Source: Candidatus Odinarchaeota archaeon (lineage in GTDB: Archaea > Asgardarchaeota > JAGGXT01). From it: a stretch of 10,988 bases of DNA. The position numbers and the translations under genes were made by a program. Of this stretch, positions 5,729 to 10,988 are shown one piece after another. The stretch spans positions 1 through 10,988 of the forward strand of contig JAGGXT010000182.1 of the NCBI GenBank assembly GCA_021162905.1, in the 5' to 3' direction. Numbering within the stretch: the stretch's first letter is position 1; every line of letters begins with the position of its first letter. The notes beneath the pieces were generated by a model that saw nothing but the letters and a program-made list of their open reading frames with translations, was not told where the DNA came from and did no database searches.

Positions 5729-6370
5729 ATGATGGAAAGAAAAGAATCCCTCCCACGTACATGGTTAGAAAAAGGACTTTTCGGAAATCAATTGCATATG
5801 TATTGCGACCTTTGCAATAGAGAGATCGTTGTAAAAGTGGGTGGCTTAGGAGGTCTGTTATCTGGAATTGCAGGGACTTTAATAAGCTCCGTTGCGGGCT
5901 ATACTGCAGGAAGAATTACGGAAGGTGTTGGCAGACATATGCTATCTAAAGAAGCAGAAAAACTAGTAAGAAAATATTTGCACCAATGTCCAAAATGTGG
6001 ACGATGGGTTGGCGATGAATGCTGGAATGAAGCACAAAATTTATGTAAGGCGTGTACGGGCGAATTTGAAGCCACACCATATACAGAACCTCTATATGAA
6101 ATTGATAGGGCTGCCGCAGAAGCTGCTATGAAAGCTACTCAAGCTTTTGAGAAATTGGCTGAAAGCGCAGCAATGGCTATGGAGAGAACTGCTCGTGAAT
6201 TACAAGAAGCTTCAATAATCACATGTCCTTATTGTGGTCAACCAACACCAATGGGAAAATTCTGTACTAATTGTGGACGGCCGTTAGCAGTAACATGTCC
6301 CAATTGCGGAATAACCTTACCACCTACAGTTAAATTCTGTCCAAACTGTGGAACTAAGGTGAGAGACTAA
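5729..6370 (+). CDS. Multi-zinc-ribbon protein with glycine-rich segment, function unknown
   Basis: I do not recognise a specific named family. From ATG 5729 (GGAG six bases upstream; a TTG at 5717 is less likely) the protein has 213 residues. Domains in order: a Cys pair C26-x2-C29; a glycine-rich hydrophobic stretch at about 38-66 with a GxxxG-like glycine zipper that could associate with a membrane or pack helices; a second zinc site with C87-x2-C90 and C106-x2-C109; an Ala- and Glu-rich helix at about 124-162, probably coiled coil; then two compact zinc ribbons, C166/C169 with C179/C182 and C190/C193 with C204/C207. The last two resemble the double zinc ribbon (DZR) seen in archaeal and bacterial adaptor-type proteins. 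It has no catalytic motif, so a scaffold or nucleic-acid or protein-binding role is a guess. It is monocistronic, with its own promoter and a T-rich terminator. Confidence 0.8.
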   Translation: MMERKESLPRTWLEKGLFGNQLHMYCDLCNREIVVKVGGLGGLLSGIAGTLISSVAGYTAGRITEGVGRHMLSKEAEKLVRKYLHQCPKCGRWVGDECWNEAQNLCKACTGEFEATPYTEPLYEIDRAAAEAAMKATQAFEKLAESAAMAMERTARELQEASIITCPYCGQPTPMGKFCTNCGRPLAVTCPNCGITLPPTVKFCPNCGTKVRD

Positions 6371-6418
6371 AAAGAGATCACGTTACTTATTATATCTTTG
6401 TTGAACCCTCTTAATGGC

Positions 6419-6440
6419 CTTTTTATTATTTATTTTTATT
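6419..6440 (+). terminator. T-rich terminator after the zinc-ribbon gene
   Basis: A plus-strand tract of CTTTTT, ATTATTT and ATTTTTATT lies about 50 bases after the stop codon and overlaps the last codons of the convergent moeA-PBP gene. Poly-U tracts of this kind are typical of archaeal intrinsic termination. Confidence 0.45.
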
Positions 6441-8456
6441 ACCAAGGTTTAATGGGTTCTGTTTCTTTACCAAACTAATAATTTTTCCAGTGTCTTCATG
6501 AGGTTTGAGACCAGGTAATGATTTAGAAAGCATTTTTTGAAACTCCTCAGATTTTAAAATTTCAAGAAATTGCTGAATTGCCTCCTTTTCAAATCTACTT
6601 TTAGGAATCACAAAATCATAGTACTCATTCGTAATAGGTATAAATTCTAATTCATACATATGCGCAATCGGTTCTATTGCAAGGCCAACATCAAATTTTC
6701 CACTTTTTATAGCCGCACCAACAGCATTATGCGTTCTTACCTCAACATGATAGCCATCTATCTTTTTAATGAGCTCATTAAATGGTATATTTTTCTCTAA
6801 AGCTATTTTCTTGAGTAGGATATCAAGTAAAATTCGTGTGCCAGAGCCACTAATTCTATTTATAAATGATACATCATCCCTCAAGAGATCCTCTACGCCT
6901 TTAATCCCTTTTGGATTTCCTTTTTGCACCACTAGCCCTTGCCTTCTGATGTAGCCTCTAACGAAAACAACTTTTTCTTCGGCTTTCAAATGTTTAATGA
7001 CTGGAATGTTATATTCATTAGTTTTTTCGTCAAGAATATGTATCCCAGCCAAATCTGCTTCGTCTCTTAAAACACTCATCAAGCCACCATAAGAACCTGT
7101 ATTAATGACCCTAAATCTGAGATTTGGATTACTCTGAATCATCAGTGATAAGATAAGGTCAAGTCCAAGACAGTGACTTCCAATGATAAATAAGTCTGGA
7201 GGCTCAAAATCCTCTGAAAATAGAAAAACTTCAACTTCAGAATTTTCCTCAAGAAAATTTATTGTCTCTGGAATTTTTATATACCCATCAGCATTTGCTA
7301 ATTTCATTATGGAACCAGATCCTCCCGGTGTGGGGAAAGCTATTAATTGTCCCTTAGAATCATAGATAAGGGAAACAGGGACTAAATTTGTCCTTCCCGT
7401 TTCGGCATATATTGGAGATTTAATAATTGCCTTCACACTCTTTCGTCTCTTAATCGTAGGATACCCAGATAACTTTCGTATGATTGGTGATACTATAGAT
7501 TTGTATATCATTAGGGCACTTGTAGGATAGCCAGGAAGGCCAAAAAATGGCTTGCCGTTCAATAAAGCGATAATCGTAGGTTTCCCAGGTTTTGTTTTTA
7601 TTCCATGTACTAGGATTCCAGGCTTGCCTAACTTATTTATCAAATTATAAAGAATGTCTCTGACTCCAGCAGAAGTGCTACCAGAGGATATTACAACATC
7701 GGCTACTTCTAATCCTTTCTTGATCAGAGAAGATATTTCATCAGGATTATCTCTAGCCACGCCGATAAAGGTAGGTTCAGCTCCATCCTCTATAAGATGA
7801 CTTGTTATTGTAAATCTATTTATGTCATATATTTTTCCGTACTCAAGAGTTTCTCCAGGCTCAGCTATTTCATCACCAGTACTTATTAATGCAACTTTTG
7901 GTTTTCTATAAACTTTAACTTTAGCAATACCCACTGCTGCTAAAACACCAATCTCATGAGGAGTCAAAATTGTATTTTTACGCAGAACAAATTCTCCTTT
8001 CATCACATCAGAACCAGCAAATTGTATGTTATGCCCGGGAGCAACACTACGATATACTTTGACAAAATCTCCTTCTCTTGAGGTGTGTTCTACCATAACC
8101 ACAGCATTAGCTCCTTTTGGGATTACAGCACCAGTGCCTATCTCAACTGCAACTCTAGGAACTACTTTAATTTTCGGAACTTTACCAGCATCCACAGTGC
8201 CACCATATCTAAGGGTTACAGGCCTATTTTCATGCGCGTGAAAAGTATCGGAAGCTATAACAGCAAAACCATCAACTGTAGCTCTATCGAAAGGAGGGAC
8301 ATCAACATCCGAGTATACATCTTCAGCAAGTACTCTATTAAGAGCTCTTTCTAGTGGGACCTCTTCTATTCCAAGAGGCTTTGGTGTGTAATGAGAGTAT
8401 AAAATTTTAAGGGCATCCTCCATTGAAACTAATTTTTTGAATATTTTTCGCTCCAT
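6426..8456 (-). CDS. moeA: Molybdopterin molybdenumtransferase MoeA fused to a PBP-like domain
   Basis: Two-part protein of 676 residues. Residues 1 to about 412 are a full MoeA, which inserts molybdate or tungstate into adenylylated molybdopterin. It shows PPFDRATVDGFAV (54-66), GSTSAGVRD (259-267) with the Asp kept, and LPGYPTSAL (307-315). Residues about 420-655 are a periplasmic-binding-protein-like domain (the PF12727 type) without a signal peptide, so it is cytoplasmic. TGSYGG (453-458) and INRISGSGTR (532-540) look like oxyanion-contact loops. This fusion is a known archaeal form. By inference the domain binds the metal oxyanion or senses cofactor status. The ATG follows the upstream moeA stop by 11 bases, and GAGGGA overlaps that TGA stop, so the two are coupled in one operon. 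The core motifs are conserved, so the gene looks functional. Confidence 0.92.
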   Translation of the reverse strand: MERKIFKKLVSMEDALKILYSHYTPKPLGIEEVPLERALNRVLAEDVYSDVDVPPFDRATVDGFAVIASDTFHAHENRPVTLRYGGTVDAGKVPKIKVVPRVAVEIGTGAVIPKGANAVVMVEHTSREGDFVKVYRSVAPGHNIQFAGSDVMKGEFVLRKNTILTPHEIGVLAAVGIAKVKVYRKPKVALISTGDEIAEPGETLEYGKIYDINRFTITSHLIEDGAEPTFIGVARDNPDEISSLIKKGLEVADVVISSGSTSAGVRDILYNLINKLGKPGILVHGIKTKPGKPTIIALLNGKPFFGLPGYPTSALMIYKSIVSPIIRKLSGYPTIKRRKSVKAIIKSPIYAETGRTNLVPVSLIYDSKGQLIAFPTPGGSGSIMKLANADGYIKIPETINFLEENSEVEVFLFSEDFEPPDLFIIGSHCLGLDLILSLMIQSNPNLRFRVINTGSYGGLMSVLRDEADLAGIHILDEKTNEYNIPVIKHLKAEEKVVFVRGYIRRQGLVVQKGNPKGIKGVEDLLRDDVSFINRISGSGTRILLDILLKKIALEKNIPFNELIKKIDGYHVEVRTHNAVGAAIKSGKFDVGLAIEPIAHMYELEFIPITNEYYDFVIPKSRFEKEAIQQFLEILKSEEFQKMLSKSLPGLKPHEDTGKIISLVKKQNPLNLGNKNK

Positions 8457-8470
8457 GAGTTATTCCCTCA
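8457..8470 (-). promoter_or_regulatory. Ribosome binding site of moeA-PBP overlapping the moeA stop
   Basis: On the minus strand the moeA stop TGA runs on as TGAGGGA, a good Shine-Dalgarno core about seven bases before the next ATG. This fixes the moeA-PBP start and indicates translational coupling. Confidence 0.55.
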
Positions 8471-9745
8471 GATTATTTTTGTCTCAAAAGGTTTTACATC
8501 TACTACCGTTCCTGCCTCTACACCCTCTAGGTTTTCAGGGACTTCAAAATAACCATCAGCTTTAGCAAGCGTTGATAATAATCCTGAGCCACTTGTATGA
8601 ATAGGGTCTGCATATAAAATTTCATCTTTCTTAAACAATTTTACTCTCACAAAGGTCCTAACACCAAGCTTTGTAGATACGCGTCTCCTTAAAACAGCCT
8701 TTATTATTGGTTCATGATAGAACACTTTCTTAACACCTTGAATTTTTAGAAGCAGAGGTTTCACTATTTTAATTAAACAGAAATATGCAGAGACGGGATA
8801 GCCTGGAAGTAAAACTATAAACTTACCAGAGCCTATTTTATAAATCCCCACCGGCTTTCCAGGTTGAATCGAAACACCATGAAACAATTTCTTTGAACCC
8901 TCTAAATTGGAGACTATTTTTGAAGACATATCAGCTTTTCCTACACTCGTGCCACCAGTTATTATTAGCACATCTGCATACTCGAGCCCTTGCTTTATAC
9001 ATTTTTCTATTTCTATCTCATCATCAGAAACTCTTCCAAAATGGTGGAAGCCAAAAGCATTTAAGTTAAACATCGATGGAATCAGATAGCTTAAGGAATC
9101 AATTATCTTTTCCTCGGTCATTTCATCAAAAGGAGATATAATTTCAGAACCAGTAACAATTACTCCTATCTTGGTTTTCCGATAAACGAGAACTTCTGTT
9201 ATTTTTGCTGAAACTAGATATGCGAGATTGTGAGGAAATATAATTGTTCCCTTCTCAAGAATAACATCACCTTTCTTTATGTCTTCTCCTAGAATGGATA
9301 CGTTTTCGCCTGAGGACACAGATCTTAAAATTGCAACCTTATTATTGTCAACTTTCCTTGTATATTCTACTGGTACAACAGCATTTGCTCCCTTAGGCAT
9401 CTTAGCACCAGTTGAAACATAAACACCTTGATATGCTGATAACGCCCCCTCAAATGGTTTTCCTGGCAATGATTCTCCAATTAATTCAATAACCACAGGG
9501 TTTGAAGAACTAGCAGAAATGACATCCTCAAAACGAACTGCATAGCCATCGACTGTTGATCTATCAAAAGGAGGATTATTAATGGGAGCTATTATATCTT
9601 CTGCAGCCACACGCCAGGAGGCTTTATCTATCTTTATTCTTTCCTTATCTGTTATTGGCTTGACTTCTTTATCTATACGTTTTAATGCCTCATCCAAAGT
9701 TATTAATGATTTAAAACCACGCATTATATGATCTACTGACATCAT
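8468..9745 (-). CDS. moeA: Molybdopterin molybdenumtransferase MoeA (stand-alone paralogue)
   Basis: Single MoeA of about 425 residues, the usual length, acting in the last step of molybdenum or tungsten cofactor synthesis. Motifs are PPFDRSTVDGYAV (58-70), STGAKMPKGANAVVPVE (111-127), GGTSVGKAD (264-272) with the metal-site Asp272, and LPGYPVSA (313-320). GGTSVGKAD is closer to the bacterial MoeA motif than its downstream partner's GSTSAGVRD. Start choice: a longer reading frame begins at TTG 9769, but the TATA box at 9774-9780 predicts a transcript start near 9751, downstream of that codon. ATG 9745 (or 9742) is therefore preferred, giving a nearly leaderless mRNA. ATG 9724 is a further alternative. 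It is the first gene of the moeA/moeA-PBP operon. Archaea often carry two MoeA proteins, possibly divided between Mo and W, and this pair fits that pattern. Confidence 0.9.
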   Translation of the reverse strand: MMSVDHIMRGFKSLITLDEALKRIDKEVKPITDKERIKIDKASWRVAAEDIIAPINNPPFDRSTVDGYAVRFEDVISASSSNPVVIELIGESLPGKPFEGALSAYQGVYVSTGAKMPKGANAVVPVEYTRKVDNNKVAILRSVSSGENVSILGEDIKKGDVILEKGTIIFPHNLAYLVSAKITEVLVYRKTKIGVIVTGSEIISPFDEMTEEKIIDSLSYLIPSMFNLNAFGFHHFGRVSDDEIEIEKCIKQGLEYADVLIITGGTSVGKADMSSKIVSNLEGSKKLFHGVSIQPGKPVGIYKIGSGKFIVLLPGYPVSAYFCLIKIVKPLLLKIQGVKKVFYHEPIIKAVLRRRVSTKLGVRTFVRVKLFKKDEILYADPIHTSGSGLLSTLAKADGYFEVPENLEGVEAGTVVDVKPFETKII

Positions 9746-9773
9746 GATCACTGAATTAATTTCTAACAACAGT

Positions 9774-9783
9774 TATATATTTC
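9774..9783 (-). promoter_or_regulatory. BRE/TATA promoter of the moeA operon
   Basis: On the minus strand GAAATATATAAC combines a GAAA BRE-like element with a TATATAA box. The expected transcript start about 25 bases downstream is near 9751, just before ATG 9745. It lies in the short gap after the phosphoribosyltransferase gene, so the moeA operon need not depend on readthrough. Confidence 0.55.
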
Positions 9784-9829
9784 AAGTTCGTGAAAGATTA
9801 AAAGGTTTGCTGATTTTAAATTGATATCA

Positions 9830-10378
9830 TTAATAAGAGAGATATTTATTTAGATAACAATCATCAAAGCTTAGCTTCTTTAGAATCTTGCGGTCTCTTA
9901 TTTCTGATATTGTCTCTCTAATTTCCCAAGGAAAGACAACCCACTTATCAATTACTTCATGAAAATAGTCAGGAGTTATTATGGATCGCGACTTTTTAAA
10001 AAGGGTTAGTACCCTCACCGATTTCGGTTTGAAGGTGTAAACATGCTCTAATGCGACTTTTAAAGTCCTCCCAGAATCAGCAATATCGTCAACTAACAAT
10101 ACATTTGAATCTTTAATCTCCTCATCCAAATCTGATTTCACAATCCTCGGGACACTTTCTGTTTCACCAATCTTCCTATAGAACTTTATATCTATAAAAT
10201 AAAAACGCCTTATATTAAGAAAATCGCCAAGTATCGTTGCAGGAACCATCCCGCCCCTCAATATGGCTACAATATATGCTGGTTGATAACCATCATCCTC
10301 TATTCGGTTCGCCAATGTAAAACATATCCCTTCAATATCCTTCCAATCCACTTTGTAAAACTCCAAAGCCAGCACCAC
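9830..10378 (-). CDS. Purine-type phosphoribosyltransferase (COG2236-like)
   Basis: Type I phosphoribosyltransferase of 182 residues that joins a purine base (probably hypoxanthine, guanine or xanthine) to PRPP. Motifs are AILRGGMVP (38-46) with the diphosphate-contacting RGG, and the PRPP loop VLLVDDIADSGRTL (93-106) with the paired Asp. WVVFPWE (146-152) near the base-binding end is characteristic of the archaeal COG2236 group, often named xanthine or hypoxanthine phosphoribosyltransferase. The start is GTG at 10378 (or the next GTG at 10375). An in-frame TAA upstream rules out a longer N terminus. No clear Shine-Dalgarno motif is present. A weak AATAAAAT TATA candidate about 25 bases upstream would make it leaderless. 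Substrate preference cannot be read from the sequence. PRPP could come from the prs enzyme in this window. Confidence 0.85.
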   Translation of the reverse strand: MVLALEFYKVDWKDIEGICFTLANRIEDDGYQPAYIVAILRGGMVPATILGDFLNIRRFYFIDIKFYRKIGETESVPRIVKSDLDEEIKDSNVLLVDDIADSGRTLKVALEHVYTFKPKSVRVLTLFKKSRSIITPDYFHEVIDKWVVFPWEIRETISEIRDRKILKKLSFDDCYLNKYLSY

Positions 10379-10819
10379 TCTGAAATTTTCTTTATTTGGA
10401 TTTTATTCTTCATTCTACAATAATTTATCGATGTTATTCAGCGTTTCCAAAAAAATCATATATCATATTGCACGATATTTATGACGTTTATAACATATAT
10501 TTCTTTTCAAGTTTCGCCATACTATGCAGAACTTTTTGAAAAAGTAGTAGACTTAATTTAGCTATATCAGCGCAATACTGCTGCCATAAGCGCAAAACCA
10601 AAAATAACTATGTTAAAACTATGAAGCAACAGGCAACATTTACAAATCAACAACTAACCAAAATTTAAAAGACTAAGGAAAAAGTATCGTTAGCACCAAA
10701 CTTTTTTTAAAGTTAATAATTTTTCTTATCAACGTTTAGAGCTACTTAAGCAACACTAAAATTTGAAAGCTTTTCCTGTCCTATTGAAAACGTAAAAGAA
10801 AATAAAGCCACCGTCTTTA
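10379..10819. other. AT-rich non-coding stretch before the CRISPR array
   Basis: About 440 bases with no gene I can support on either strand. It contains poly-A and poly-T runs, the presumed promoter region of the phosphoribosyltransferase gene at its left end, and no tRNA or recognisable stable RNA. Two places (near 10701-10733 and 10762-10791) vaguely resemble the CRISPR repeat end but match too poorly to call. By position it is the trailer-side flank of the array. Confidence 0.5.
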
Positions 10820-10988
10820 CTTTTAATTTTACATTAGTCTTATTGCGGCAGTATATTTTATGTTAGAGTTAAAGATATCCTACCAAACTTTCAACTCTAC
10901 GCTAAGTCTTATTGAGACACTGTGCTCTGATCATAATGAAGTGTTACCTTTGCTGTAACTTTCAATTCTACACTAGTCTTATTGAGAC
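10820..10988 (-). CRISPR. Leader-distal end of a CRISPR array (3 repeats, 2 spacers visible)
   Basis: Three copies of a 30-base repeat lie at 10820-10849, 10888-10918 and 10959-10988, separated by unrelated spacers of 38 and 40 bases. The rightmost copy begins CTTTCAATTCTAC and ends AGTCTTATTGAGAC. The middle copy has two substitutions and one extra base. The leftmost copy has five substitutions. Read on the minus strand, the repeat ends in ATTGAAAG, the common archaeal 3' handle that would become the crRNA 5' tag, so transcription should run leftward. Degeneration at the left fits the old, leader-distal end. The window stops exactly at the end of a repeat, so the array very likely continues to the right, where the leader should be. 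No cas gene is in view, so the type is undetermined. Confidence 0.85.

Noticed and set aside
8026..8354. Two plus-strand open frames within the moeA-PBP region
   Set aside because: They lie opposite the conserved MoeA domain, lack a ribosome binding site and have no domain signature.
7320..9600. Similar stretches in the two moeA genes as a possible DNA repeat
   Set aside because: The similarity is confined to conserved protein motifs (PPFDR-TVDG, LPGYP) and reflects paralogy, not a repeat element.
9746..9769. TTG start extending moeA by eight codons
   Set aside because: It lies upstream of the transcript start expected from the TATA box at 9774-9780, and two ATG codons follow at once.
9787..9796. 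TTCGTGAAAG, identical to ten bases within the IS inverted repeat, upstream of the moeA promoter
   Set aside because: The match ends on both sides after ten bases, there is no partner repeat or target duplication, and a ten-base match in an 11-kb window can arise by chance.
10379..10819. Possible CRISPR leader on the left of the array
   Set aside because: The repeats are most degenerate on this side and the repeat orientation (ATTGAAAG handle on the minus strand) puts the leader to the right.

Overview
The window looks like a piece of an AT-rich archaeal chromosome. Several genes have archaeal-style promoters: an A-rich BRE-like stretch followed by a TATA box, with a predicted transcript start close to the start codon. 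Shine-Dalgarno motifs (GAGG, GGTG, GGAG) precede many starts. The gene content also fits: an archaeal-length PRPP synthetase, a polyprenyl-diphosphate phosphatase, two MoeA paralogues of which one is fused to a periplasmic-binding-protein-like domain, and a COG2236-type phosphoribosyltransferase. I cannot place it below domain level with confidence. A Thermoproteota-like or related lineage is a guess.

Layout from left to right. A CysK/CysM-type cysteine synthase (+) converges on a prs-uppP operon (-), in which the uppP ribosome binding site overlaps the prs stop codon. Next is a complete 1690-bp insertion sequence (2894-4583) with perfect 24-bp terminal inverted repeats and a perfect 9-bp target duplication. 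Its transposase is split into two overlapping reading frames related by a -1 shift. The element sits in the divergent intergenic region between prs and a nitroreductase gene (+), about 28 bp upstream of the nitroreductase TATA box. A small single-domain cupin gene (-) follows, divergent from a gene (+) for a protein with several zinc ribbons and a glycine-rich segment. Then come a two-gene molybdopterin operon, moeA followed by moeA-PBP (-), and a purine-type phosphoribosyltransferase (-). The last 169 bases are the edge of a CRISPR array. Its three repeats become more degenerate toward the left, so this is most likely the leader-distal end, and the rest of the array and its leader lie beyond the right edge.

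How the genes work together: MoeA and MoeA-PBP should carry out metal (Mo or W) insertion into molybdopterin. PRPP synthetase supplies PRPP, which the phosphoribosyltransferase can use for base salvage. UppP recycles a lipid carrier for surface glycan assembly. Otherwise this is core metabolism interrupted by one recent mobile element and bordered by a CRISPR locus. No cas genes are in the window. The least explained gene is the zinc-ribbon protein at 5729-6370. The most unusual structural features are the frame-split transposase and the decaying CRISPR end.
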